From assembly GCF_012927085.1 (NCBI RefSeq), contig NZ_JABBFX010000001.1, positions 496,001 to 560,000 of the forward strand: 64,000 bases of DNA, in the 5' to 3' direction. The notes beneath the pieces are model-generated. The model did no database searches. It saw only the letters and a program-made list of their open reading frames with translations, and was not told the origin of the DNA. The translations under genes and the position numbers were made by a program. The stretch is from Ramlibacter agri. GTDB taxonomy: Bacteria > Pseudomonadota > Gammaproteobacteria > Burkholderiales > Burkholderiaceae_C. Shown piece after piece: positions 53,652-62,954 of this stretch. The stretch's first letter is position 1; each line of letters starts with the position of its first letter.

Positions 53652-54673
53652 CGCGCGACGTCCTGCCAGCTGTCCTGGCGGGCCGAGGTAAACAGCGCTT
53701 CGATGGTGCGCATGGTGTCCAGCGCATCCTCGATCGGCCAGCTGGGTACCTTGTCGCCCAGCAGCAGGCGGGAGAAGCGCTCCACCTGCAGCAGGTAATG
53801 GTTGGCCGGCTCGAAGGTGTAGGTCGTGGTCGGAAAGGCGCCGACGCTGCTGGCGTCGCCCACTTCCAGCTGCGATGCCGTCGGCCGCGCATGCGCGAAC
53901 GCGAAGTTCATGCGCAGCCAGCCCCTGGAGCCGAGCACGGAGAACTGCTGGTGCGTGCCCCAGGCATCGGAGCCGGCCTGGGTGCCGACGGTGAAAGCGG
54001 CATGGCGGTCGCCGTAATCCAGCAAGGCGCTGGAGAGGCGGTCGATGCGGAAGTTCGGGTCGCGATCCAGCGTGGCCACCACGCGAGCGGGCGCGCGCTT
54101 GAACACCAGGTTGCAGGCGCTGATCGCGTACGAGCCCAGGTCGTAGAGCGCGCCGCCTCCGGCGTCCGGGTTGTTGCGCACGTCCGCCGGGTCGAGGAAC
54201 TGCTTGGCCAGCGTGGCATGCACCGAACGCACGTCGCCTAGGGTGCCCGCCGCGATCACCTCATCGAGTTTGGCCCACTGCGGGTGGTTGCGGAAGGCGA
54301 AGCCCTCCTCGATGTGCTTGCCGCTGCGGTCCCGCTCGGCGCACAGTTGCCGCACCTGCTCGGCGCTGATGCAAAGCGGCTTCTCGCACAGCACGTGCTT
54401 GCCCGCCTGCAGCGCTTTCAGCGCCCACTCGAAGTGCAGCTGGTTGGGCAGCGGCACGTAGACGGCGTCGATGGCAGGGTCGGCCAGCAGCGCCTCGTAG
54501 CTCGCGTGCACGTGCGGGATGCCGAGTTCGGCGGCCACCCGCCGTCCCTTGGCGAGGTCGCGCGAAGCCAGGGCCAGCAAGGTGGCGCTGGGCGCCGCCT
54601 GGATCGCCGGCATCGTGCGGCCGGTGGCGATCGCGGCGGCGCCGAGCACGCCCCATCGGATGGTGGAGGCCAT
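53648..54673 (-). CDS. Gfo/Idh/MocA family oxidoreductase
   Basis: 341 aa. N-terminal Rossmann motif GVLGAAAIATGRTMP and the EKPLCISAEQV motif (with the catalytic-lysine region) define the family; the C-terminal half is the substrate domain. Such enzymes oxidise or reduce sugars, inositols or related polyols with NAD(P). It follows the TRAP transporter genes in the same direction (15 nt from dctP), so it may act on the imported compound. Confidence 0.88.
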   Translation of the reverse strand: MASTIRWGVLGAAAIATGRTMPAIQAAPSATLLALASRDLAKGRRVAAELGIPHVHASYEALLADPAIDAVYVPLPNQLHFEWALKALQAGKHVLCEKPLCISAEQVRQLCAERDRSGKHIEEGFAFRNHPQWAKLDEVIAAGTLGDVRSVHATLAKQFLDPADVRNNPDAGGGALYDLGSYAISACNLVFKRAPARVVATLDRDPNFRIDRLSSALLDYGDRHAAFTVGTQAGSDAWGTHQQFSVLGSRGWLRMNFAFAHARPTASQLEVGDASSVGAFPTTTYTFEPANHYLLQVERFSRLLLGDKVPSWPIEDALDTMRTIEALFTSARQDSWQDVAR

Positions 54674-54687
54674 GGGACGCGCGCTGC

Positions 54688-55710
54688 TTACTTCTTGCCT
54701 TCGGCGTCCTTGACGGCGGCCTGGATGCTGTCGATCAGCTTGGCGTCGACCTTGGTCTTCAGGAATTCGACCACCGGCGGTTGCGCAGCGGCACGGAATT
54801 CGGCCATCTCGGCGGCCGTCGGCGTGTAGACCGCGACGCCCTTCTCGGCCAGAATCTTGGTGCCGTTGGCGGTGAAGGTGCGGTTGGCCTTGCGCTCGGC
54901 GGCGCAGGCGGCCTTGGCGGAGTCGCCCACGACCTTCTGCAGGTCGGCCGGCAGCGACTTCCAGAAGCGGTCGCTCAGCACGAACCAGTCGATGCCGTAG
55001 TTGTGGCCATCGAGCGTGACGTTCTTCTGCACTTCGTAGAACTTGGCGAAGATGAACGTGGGCAGGGGGTTTTCCTGGCCGTCGACCACGCCGGTCTGCA
55101 GCGCGGTGTAGGTCTCGGGGAAGGCGATCGGCGTGGGCTGCGCGCCCAGGGCCTTCATCTCGGTCACGTACAGCGGGGTCTCCTGCACGCGGATCTTCAG
55201 GCCCTTCAGGTCCTTGGGCGCGTGCACCGGGGTCTTGCCGGTGGAGAAGTGGCGGAAGCCCACTTCACCGAAGCACAGGTTGTGCATGCCGGTGGCAGCC
55301 TGGAAGTCGGCCGACAGCTTCTGGCCGAAGGGGCCGTCCATCACCTTGTCCGCGACTTCGTCGTTCGGGAACAGGTAGGGCATGTCGGTGACCATCGCGC
55401 TGGGGAAGAAGTTGGCCATCACGCCGGAGGCCAGGCCGGCCTGGATGACGCCGTTCTTCACGCCTTCGACCAGGTCCTTCTCGCCGCCCAGCGCGCCGGC
55501 GCCGAACACCTGCACGTCGATCCGGCCGTTGCTGCGTGCCTTCACTTCCTTGGCGAAGACATCGGACATGACGGCCTTGCGCGAAGTGGCCATGTCCACC
55601 GAGTCGGAGTGCGCCAGCTTCAGCACGAACTTGTTCTGGGCCAGGGCGGGCGTGCAGGCCACGGCGGCGGCGAGGGCGGCGGCGGAGAAAAGGCTGGATG
55701 AAGTCTTCAT
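54688..55710 (-). CDS. TRAP transporter solute-binding protein, DctP family
   Basis: 340 aa. Sec signal with cleavage after ALA (about residue 24). DctP-family pattern: LAHSDSVDMATSRKAVMSDVFAKEV (quoted in part), KIRVQETPLYVTEMKALGAQPTPI, and the conserved ligand-carboxylate region with Arg in LKIRVQ. Binds an organic acid in the periplasm. Starts 26 nt after the fused permease gene. Confidence 0.94.
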   Translation of the reverse strand: MKTSSSLFSAAALAAAVACTPALAQNKFVLKLAHSDSVDMATSRKAVMSDVFAKEVKARSNGRIDVQVFGAGALGGEKDLVEGVKNGVIQAGLASGVMANFFPSAMVTDMPYLFPNDEVADKVMDGPFGQKLSADFQAATGMHNLCFGEVGFRHFSTGKTPVHAPKDLKGLKIRVQETPLYVTEMKALGAQPTPIAFPETYTALQTGVVDGQENPLPTFIFAKFYEVQKNVTLDGHNYGIDWFVLSDRFWKSLPADLQKVVGDSAKAACAAERKANRTFTANGTKILAEKGVAVYTPTAAEMAEFRAAAQPPVVEFLKTKVDAKLIDSIQAAVKDAEGKK

Positions 55711-55735
55711 GGGATGAACTCCTGTTGTTGATGGG

Positions 55736-57634
55736 CTAGTGGAGATTGAAAGCGTGCGGCAGGGCCAGGCTGATCGCCGGGAAGATGGCGATGAAGACCA
55801 GGCCGACCAGCAGCATGAGGAGATAGGGCAGGAAGCGCGGCGTCACCCGTTCGACGGTGGTGTCCATCACCGAACACGTCACGAAGTAGCACACGCCGAA
55901 GGGCGGAATGAAGGTGCCGATGCCCATCGAGATGATGATCACGATGCCGTAGGCCATCGGGTCGATGCCGTAGTTCTTGGTCAGCTGCAGCAGCATGGGG
56001 CCGAAGATCAGCAGCGAAGGCAGGCCTTCCAGGATCGAGCCCATGATCACCATCAGGACGACGGAGAAGACCATGAAGGCGAAGGCCGAGCCGCCCAGCA
56101 GTGCCAGGAAGTCCGTCACCACCGACTGCAGGCCGCTGATCGCCAGCGTCCACGAAAAGGCGCTGCCGGCGCTGACCATGAACAGCACCATGCCGGCCAT
56201 CGCGCCCGAACTCGCGAGCGTGCGGATGAAGGAGCGCAGGTTCATGCCGCGGTAGATGAACACCGACACGACGATCGAGAACACCACGGCGATCGAGGAC
56301 ACCTCGGTCGTCGTCGCGATGCCGCCGACGATGCCGATGATCAGGATGATGGGCACCGCCAGTGCGGGCAACGCGCGGCCGCTCAGGCGCAGGCGCTCGG
56401 GCCAGGAGATGGGGGCGCAGCGCGGCCAGTCATGCTTCTTGGCGCGCCGGTGGATGATGATCATCAGGCACACGCCCAGCACCGCGGCGGGCACGACGCC
56501 GGCCACGAAGAAGGTGGCGACCGACAAGGTGGTGATGGAGGCCAGCACCATCATCACCAGGCTGGGCGGAATGGTCTCGCCCATGATGCCGGCGGCGGCC
56601 AGCACGGCGGCGCTTTCGGCCGGGTCGTAGCCCTGTTCCTTGAGCATGCCCTTGAGCGTGGTTCCCACGGCCGCGACGTCGGCGATCTTGGAGCCGGAGA
56701 TGCCGGAGAAGATGTACATGGCCACGACCAGCGCCTGCAGCAGGCCGCCGCGCATGCGGCCGACCATCGCGGTCACCCAGTCGGCCAGCGGCTTGGTGAG
56801 GCCGCCGTCGGTCATGACGTTGCCGGCCAGGATGAAGAAAGGCACGGCCAGCAGGATGAAGCTGCTGATGCCGTTGGACATGGCCAGCGACACGGCCATC
56901 ATGTCTTCGCCCGAGCTGTAGATGGCGATGTAGGCGGTGACCGAGAGCACGTAGGCAATCGGCACGCCGGCGAACACCAGGAACAGCAGCAGTACCAGCG
57001 CGAAGGCGATCAGCGGGCCGCCGCTCCAGGAGCCGGTGAAGTACCAGGCCAGGTACCAGGCGATCACGAGCACGGCGACGGCGGCGCCAGCGACGATGTT
57101 TTCCTTCAGCGTGTGGCGGCGCAGTTCCGCCAGCGCGAAGATCACCGTCAGGCCCATGCCGATGAAGAAGGGCAGCAGGGTCCACGACTTCGGGATCTGC
57201 AGCACCACCGTCAGCACGGTCCACGAGTCGTGCCACATGGGCCAGGCGTAGCACAGGCCGATGATGGCCACCGCGATCACGAAGTAGTGACGCGCGCACT
57301 CCGCATATTCCTGCCAGCGCCTGGGCAACTGGTCGATGCCGATGCGCACCACCAGGTGCAGGCCGCGGTGATAGGCGACCGCGCCGCCGATGAAGGCCAG
57401 GCTGGTCAGCGAATATTCGGCCACCTCGTTGGCCCAGACCAGCGAGGTGTTGAACATTCCGCGCATGGCGGTATTGCCGAACAGCAGCACCAGCTCGAGG
57501 AACAGGACCAGCGCGAGCAGCACGTCGAAGGCGTGCTCGATGGCCGGCGAAAACGGCTGGTGGGGCAGGTCGTCGTGCGCGACCGATCCCGGGCCGGTGG
57601 GCTCGTTCTCCGAGGCCGCGACTGAGTGGTTCAT
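55736..57634 (-). CDS. TRAP transporter fused small/large permease (DctQM)
   Basis: 632 aa from ATG 57634 (frame opens earlier). The N-terminal part (about residues 30-180) is the four-helix DctQ-like subunit (VWANEVAEYSLTSLAFIGGA); from about 200 on is the twelve-helix DctM-like subunit (GVPIAYVLSVTAYIAIY, SKIADVAAVGT, GIMGETIPPS). Fusion into one chain is a recognised TRAP variant. It moves carboxylates inward with sodium. Operon with dctP and the Gfo/Idh gene. Confidence 0.93.
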   Translation of the reverse strand: MNHSVAASENEPTGPGSVAHDDLPHQPFSPAIEHAFDVLLALVLFLELVLLFGNTAMRGMFNTSLVWANEVAEYSLTSLAFIGGAVAYHRGLHLVVRIGIDQLPRRWQEYAECARHYFVIAVAIIGLCYAWPMWHDSWTVLTVVLQIPKSWTLLPFFIGMGLTVIFALAELRRHTLKENIVAGAAVAVLVIAWYLAWYFTGSWSGGPLIAFALVLLLFLVFAGVPIAYVLSVTAYIAIYSSGEDMMAVSLAMSNGISSFILLAVPFFILAGNVMTDGGLTKPLADWVTAMVGRMRGGLLQALVVAMYIFSGISGSKIADVAAVGTTLKGMLKEQGYDPAESAAVLAAAGIMGETIPPSLVMMVLASITTLSVATFFVAGVVPAAVLGVCLMIIIHRRAKKHDWPRCAPISWPERLRLSGRALPALAVPIILIIGIVGGIATTTEVSSIAVVFSIVVSVFIYRGMNLRSFIRTLASSGAMAGMVLFMVSAGSAFSWTLAISGLQSVVTDFLALLGGSAFAFMVFSVVLMVIMGSILEGLPSLLIFGPMLLQLTKNYGIDPMAYGIVIIISMGIGTFIPPFGVCYFVTCSVMDTTVERVTPRFLPYLLMLLVGLVFIAIFPAISLALPHAFNLH

Positions 57635-57764
57635 CTTCGTGTTGGGGTTCCAGCTGCAGGGACAGGTGCCCGCAGCTTGGTCACGGAAAATGTACCATCT
57701 GGTTAGTAACAAGAAACCCTGGCTTACCCTGATACGCCCGGATCCGGGCGGGCTGCCGCCGGGC

Positions 57765-58613
57765 TCAGGAAATCTTCAGGCCGGCGATGTCCGGTTGGTC
57801 CGGATATTCCAGCTTCAGCGACTGCAGGGTGTGCTTGATCACGCTCGCCACCATCAGGTTGCGGTGGGTCTTGGAATCCGCCGGCACGATGATCCACGGC
57901 GCGTTCGGCGTGGAGGTGGCGGCGATGGCGCGGGCATAGGCCTGCTGGTAGGCGTCCCACAGGGTGCGCACGTCGAGGTCCTCGCGCTGGAATTTCCAGC
58001 GCTTGGTGGGGTCGTCGATGCGCGCCTGCAGCCGCGCGCGCTGCTCCTGCCGGGAGATGTGCAGCATGAACTTCAGCACCACGGTGCCCGTCTCGTGCTG
58101 CAGGCGCTCGAAGTCGTTGATCTGCGCGTAGCGCCGCGCGATGTCCGCGCCTTCCAGCGTGCCGTTCACCACCGGCACCAGCACGTCTTCGTAATGGCTG
58201 CGGTTGAAGACCATGATCTCGCCGGCCGCCGGCATCTGCCGGTGGATGCGCCAGAGGAAGTCGTGCGAACGCTCCGTCTCGTTCGGCGCCTTCCAGGCCG
58301 TCGTGCGCACGCCCAGCGGGCTCATGCGGCCGCACACCGCGCGCAGCGTGCCGTCCTTGCCGCTGGTGTCGATGCCCTGCAGCACCACCAGCAGCCGGGG
58401 CCGCTTGTTCGCCCACAGCAGGTTCTGGCAGGCGTCCAGGTCGATGGCCAGCTGCTCCACCTGCTGCTTGTCGAGGGCCTTGTCCCCGCTGGAGAAAGGC
58501 TTTGCGGCCGGGTCGAGCTTGGCCAGGTCGATCTTCTTGCGCGGTTCGTCGAAGCGCCAGTCCTGCAGCAGTTGCGGGACGCCGGCGGGTGCGTTGTTCT
58601 TGGTGCGTGCCAT
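57765..58613 (-). CDS. Polyphosphate kinase 2 family protein
   Basis: 282 aa. Walker A GIDTSGKDGT at 80-89 and Walker B region FNRSHYEDVLVP, with a lid RWKFQREDLDVR, match PPK2. Members use polyphosphate to phosphorylate ADP, GDP or AMP. The class (ADP- versus AMP-preferring) was not resolved. Separated from the TRAP genes by 130 nt and 9 nt from the DUF3237 gene. Confidence 0.92.
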   Translation of the reverse strand: MARTKNNAPAGVPQLLQDWRFDEPRKKIDLAKLDPAAKPFSSGDKALDKQQVEQLAIDLDACQNLLWANKRPRLLVVLQGIDTSGKDGTLRAVCGRMSPLGVRTTAWKAPNETERSHDFLWRIHRQMPAAGEIMVFNRSHYEDVLVPVVNGTLEGADIARRYAQINDFERLQHETGTVVLKFMLHISRQEQRARLQARIDDPTKRWKFQREDLDVRTLWDAYQQAYARAIAATSTPNAPWIIVPADSKTHRNLMVASVIKHTLQSLKLEYPDQPDIAGLKIS

Positions 58614-58622
58614 GGCCGAATG

Positions 58623-59051
58623 CTAGGCGAGTTGGTAGACCGAGATCTTGACGGCGGCGCGCTCCGGCTGCAGGCCCTGCAGCGTGCCCACGAAGACGCG
58701 GCGGTTCAACCAGGCATAAGGCCCTTCCGGCGCGCTGAGCTGCACGACCGAGCGCACATAGCGGCCGTCCGGTGAAGGATCTTCGATGAGGACGCGGTTG
58801 TGCACCGTGATCACGGCGCCGTCGTGCGTTTCCATTTCGTACAGCGCATCGAGCTCCTTCACGCCATCGGCGCGCAGCAGCTGGCGGTCGGCGCCGCCGG
58901 GCAGCACCCGGCCCTGCAGGCCGGGGCCCTCGAAGGTGCCACCCAGGATGTCGACGATGAAGCGCTCGCCGCGCGCCGAGCGGCCGAGGTCGCGGCGCGG
59001 GGCAATGTCGACAAGGGCGTCGTAGACATGCCGCAGGGTCGGTGGGTTCAT
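58623..59051 (-). CDS. DUF3237 family protein
   Basis: 142 aa from ATG 59051, overlapping the tetR stop (ATGA). A beta-barrel-like DUF3237 protein: GGTFEGPGLQGRVLPGGADRQL (quoted in part) and the conserved YMRS-like RYVRSVVQLS. Biochemical role unknown; members occur in aromatic and organic-acid catabolic clusters. TetR control is likely because the genes overlap. Confidence 0.82.
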   Translation of the reverse strand: MNPPTLRHVYDALVDIAPRRDLGRSARGERFIVDILGGTFEGPGLQGRVLPGGADRQLLRADGVKELDALYEMETHDGAVITVHNRVLIEDPSPDGRYVRSVVQLSAPEGPYAWLNRRVFVGTLQGLQPERAAVKISVYQLA

Positions 59052-59668
59052 GGCTGGCAAGCGGTCACCTGGCGTTCGATGGTATCGATGATGACGTGTT
59101 TGCGCTCGTCCGCGGCTTGCTGCGGGTCCTTGCCGGGCTCGAAGATCGCCGAAAACGTGTGCCGGTTGGACACGAAGTAGAAGGAAAGTCCGATCACGTT
59201 GGTGTAGACGTCGATCGCCCGCACGTCGGCCCGCATGCTGCCTTCGGCCTGCCCGCGCCGGAGGATGCGCGCCGGCACCTCCACCCCAGCACGGTTGAGC
59301 TTCTGGATGCCATCCGCCTCGCGCAGGAAGCGGCCGCCCACCAGGTTCTCGCCCATCACCATGCGCACGAACTCGGGATGCCGCAGGTGGGCGTCGAACA
59401 CGAAGCCGGTCCAGGCGCGCAGCGCCTCCATCGGCGGCAGCGCGTCGTAGTCCGGCTCGGCGTGCCGCACCACGCGGAAGGCGTGGTCCAGCGCGGCCGC
59501 ATACAGGCCTTCCTTGCTGCCGAAGTGGTAGTACAGCATCCGCTTGCTGGTGCGGGTGCGCGCGGCGATGGCGTCGACGCGCGCGCCCGCCAGCCCGTGG
59601 GCCGCGAACTCGCTCACGGCCATGGTGAGGATGTCCTCGACCACGGGGTTCAGGGGCAAGCGGTCCAT
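59048..59668 (-). CDS. TetR-family transcriptional regulator
   Basis: 206 aa. N-terminal HTH with LAGARVDAIAARTRTSKRMLYYHFGSKEGLYAAAL (quoted for location; residues about 26-60) and a helical C-terminal ligand domain with IYTNVIGLSFYF-like residues. Overlaps DUF3237 and lies 3 nt from the hydrolase gene, so it may autoregulate the catabolic operon in which it sits. No clear operator was identified. Confidence 0.92.
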   Translation of the reverse strand: MDRLPLNPVVEDILTMAVSEFAAHGLAGARVDAIAARTRTSKRMLYYHFGSKEGLYAAALDHAFRVVRHAEPDYDALPPMEALRAWTGFVFDAHLRHPEFVRMVMGENLVGGRFLREADGIQKLNRAGVEVPARILRRGQAEGSMRADVRAIDVYTNVIGLSFYFVSNRHTFSAIFEPGKDPQQAADERKHVIIDTIERQVTACQP

Positions 59669-59671
59669 GCG

Positions 59672-60571
59672 TCAGCGCTTCAGGGCTGCAGCCAGGTCGG
59701 CGCAGAGCGATTCGGCGGCTTCCAGGCTGGCCTTCGACACCGCCGTGTAGCTGAAGAAACCGTGGTTCAGCGTGGGGAACTCGCGCAGGTTCACCGGCAC
59801 GCCGGCGGCGCGCAGCGCCTGCGCGAAGGCCAGGTTGTCCCGGTACAGGAAGTCGTAGGGGCCGACGCCGATGATGGCGGGCGCCACGCCCTTCAGGTCC
59901 CCCAGCACCGGCGAGGCGCGCCAGTCGCGCGCCTTGCGTTCGCGCTCCGGCCCTTCGCCCAGGTAATGCGTGCCGACCGGTCCGTGTGCCGGGCCGGTCA
60001 TGTCGGTCGCTGGATAGAGCAGGAACTGCACCGCCACCGGGACGCCGGCGTCGCGGCAGGCGATGGCCGACACCGCGGCCATGTTGCCGCCGGCGCTGTC
60101 GCCACCGAGCGCGAAAGGCTGGTCCGCACCGCCGAACTGGGCGCGGTTTTCGTAGATCCAGCGCGAGGCCGCGATCGAATCATCGGCGCCGGCGGGGAAG
60201 GGAGCTTCCGGCGCCAGGCTGTAGTCCACGCTCACCACCACCGCGCCGGTCGCGTTGGCGATGCGGATGCAGTGCGCCTCGTGCGAATCGAGGTCGCCCA
60301 GGATGAAGCCGCCGCCATGGAAGTAGGCCAGCGTCGCGGTGGGCTCGCCTTGCACGGGCCGCACGACGCGCCCGCGGATGTTGCCGATGCGGATGTCGCG
60401 GATCTCGCCGTGTTTCAGCTTCGGCTTGGGATAGAAGCGGTTGCGCACCTCGATGCCGCGGGCGCGCATCTCGGGGCCGCTGCCCACGTACAGGTCGGGG
60501 ATGCCGCTGGCCTTCCAGCGGCGGTCGATCTCGGCGATCTCGGCGTCGAGGGGAGCTTTCGTTTCACTCAT
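59672..60571 (-). CDS. Alpha/beta hydrolase, hormone-sensitive lipase family
   Basis: 299 aa. Oxyanion motif HGGGF at 85-89 and nucleophile GDSAGG (Ser159), with a likely Asp near YDFLYRD and catalytic His in LNHGFF. Cytosolic esterase of short-chain esters or lactones. Its start overlaps the SBP stop (ATGA), so hydrolysis may follow uptake by the adjoining ABC importer. Confidence 0.9.
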   Translation of the reverse strand: MSETKAPLDAEIAEIDRRWKASGIPDLYVGSGPEMRARGIEVRNRFYPKPKLKHGEIRDIRIGNIRGRVVRPVQGEPTATLAYFHGGGFILGDLDSHEAHCIRIANATGAVVVSVDYSLAPEAPFPAGADDSIAASRWIYENRAQFGGADQPFALGGDSAGGNMAAVSAIACRDAGVPVAVQFLLYPATDMTGPAHGPVGTHYLGEGPERERKARDWRASPVLGDLKGVAPAIIGVGPYDFLYRDNLAFAQALRAAGVPVNLREFPTLNHGFFSYTAVSKASLEAAESLCADLAAALKR

Positions 60572-62103
60572 TTGGCGGGCACCACGTTGACGAGGTCGAT
60601 GACGACGGACTGGCCGATCCTGGGCGTCTTGACGTCGTCGCTGGTGAAATAGACGGTGCTGGTGGCGGCCACCGGCGCGAACCAGGCCAGGTCCACCGTG
60701 TGCGCGTAGACCTTCTTCCAGGCGGCTTCGGCCTTGGGCAAGGGCAGCTTCGCGGCTTCGTCCATCAGCTTCGTCAGCTCCGCGTCCTGCGAGTGGTAGA
60801 AGTTGAGGCTGCCGTTGGGCGCCAGCGTCTGGAAGCGCGCGAGGTTGGGCACGCCGGAATTGCTGTTGAAGAACAGCACCTCCAGCTGCTTGTTGGCGGC
60901 GGCGGCCAGCATGGCGCCGAAGCCCTGCAGCTCGTCGAGCTGCGCGTTGATGCCGATCTTCTTCAGCTGGCCCACGGCCACCTGCGACATCGTGCGGCTC
61001 AGCGTGTTGTTGACGTAGGAGAGCTTGATGTTCAGGCCGTTCGCGTAGCCGGCCTGCGCCAGCAGCGCCTTGGCCTTGGCGACGTCGTACGGGTACTTCG
61101 CTTCGTTGGCGGCGTCGTAGCCCATGAAGCCCTTGCCCTGCAGCTGCACGGTGGGCTCGGCGAACTCGCCGAGGATGGCCTTGGAGATCAGCTTGCGGTC
61201 CAGCGCCAGGTTGATGGCCTGGCGCACGCGCGCGTCCTTCAGCGCGGGGTTGACGGCGCCGTCACGGTCCACGACGACCATGCCGGTCCATTGCACCGGC
61301 TCGGAGACCACGTGGATCCTGGGCCCCAGCTTGCCGGCGTTGGCATGCCCGGTGACGGGGTCGCTGACCAGGAACTTCACCTGGCCGGCCTTCATGGCCT
61401 GGATCGCGGCGTTCTGGTCCTCGAACACCGAGAGCACGATCTTGTCCCACTTGATGCGCGACTTGTCGTAGTAGAACGGGTTGGGGACGTAGGTGTAGGT
61501 CTTGCCCGTGACCGTGGCGTTCGGGTCCAGCTTGTAGGGGCCGGCGCCGAAGGTCTCCTTGGCCAGGCTGTCGGGGTGCGCCAGCGCCTTGGGGCTGATG
61601 ATGTCGCCGGCGAGCCAGTAGGCCTCGAACAGGTTCAGGAAAGCCGGGTTCGGTTCGCTCAGCGTGAAGCGGATCTTGTCCGGCGCCGGCGTGTCGATGG
61701 CGGTGACGGTCGCCAGGTTGACCGCGAACGGCCCGCCCTTCTTGTTGCGGAAGTAGTCGACCGACCTCTTCACCGCTTCGGCGTTGACGGGTTCGCCGTC
61801 GCTGAACTTCGCATCGCGGCGCAAGGTGAAAGTGGCCTGCCTGCTGTCCGGGCTCATTTCCCAGGCGGTGGCCAGCGCCGGCTCGAGGCTGCCGTCGGCG
61901 CGCACGCGCACCAGCGGCTCGTAGGCCGGCATCAGGTGCGTGCCGGCGCGGCCATTGCCCGAGAGGGACGGATCCATGCTCAGGGGCGCGAAGGGGTTGC
62001 CGACAGTCAGCACCTTGTCCTGGGCGAAGGCCGGCACGCTAACGAGGGCCGCCGCGGTGGCCAGGGCCAGGACGGCTCGGCGCGAAAGGGGATGTCTCTC
62101 CAT
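60568..62103 (-). CDS. Peptide-type ABC transporter substrate-binding protein
   Basis: 511 aa from ATG 62103 (GGAAG upstream; longer reading ignored). A twin-Arg/Sec signal peptide (SRRAVLALATAAALVSVPAFA) precedes a DppA/OppA-type SBP with NPFAPLSMDPSL, EPALATAWEMSPD, and SDGEPVNAEAVKRS. Binds peptides, opines or related esters in the periplasm. Followed by ATPase genes on one side and an esterase on the other. Confidence 0.93.
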   Translation of the reverse strand: MERHPLSRRAVLALATAAALVSVPAFAQDKVLTVGNPFAPLSMDPSLSGNGRAGTHLMPAYEPLVRVRADGSLEPALATAWEMSPDSRQATFTLRRDAKFSDGEPVNAEAVKRSVDYFRNKKGGPFAVNLATVTAIDTPAPDKIRFTLSEPNPAFLNLFEAYWLAGDIISPKALAHPDSLAKETFGAGPYKLDPNATVTGKTYTYVPNPFYYDKSRIKWDKIVLSVFEDQNAAIQAMKAGQVKFLVSDPVTGHANAGKLGPRIHVVSEPVQWTGMVVVDRDGAVNPALKDARVRQAINLALDRKLISKAILGEFAEPTVQLQGKGFMGYDAANEAKYPYDVAKAKALLAQAGYANGLNIKLSYVNNTLSRTMSQVAVGQLKKIGINAQLDELQGFGAMLAAAANKQLEVLFFNSNSGVPNLARFQTLAPNGSLNFYHSQDAELTKLMDEAAKLPLPKAEAAWKKVYAHTVDLAWFAPVAATSTVYFTSDDVKTPRIGQSVVIDLVNVVPAK

Positions 62104-62129
62104 GGTTCTTCCTTGTGGACGAAATGATT

Positions 62130-62950
<821 letters not shown>

Positions 62951-62954
<4 letters not shown>

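Noticed and set aside
57635..57764. Promoter or TetR operator in the gap upstream of the fused TRAP permease (CTAACCAGATGG stretch)
   Set aside because: Candidate boxes such as TTGTTA and TACATT are only 12 nt apart and no clear dyad was found.
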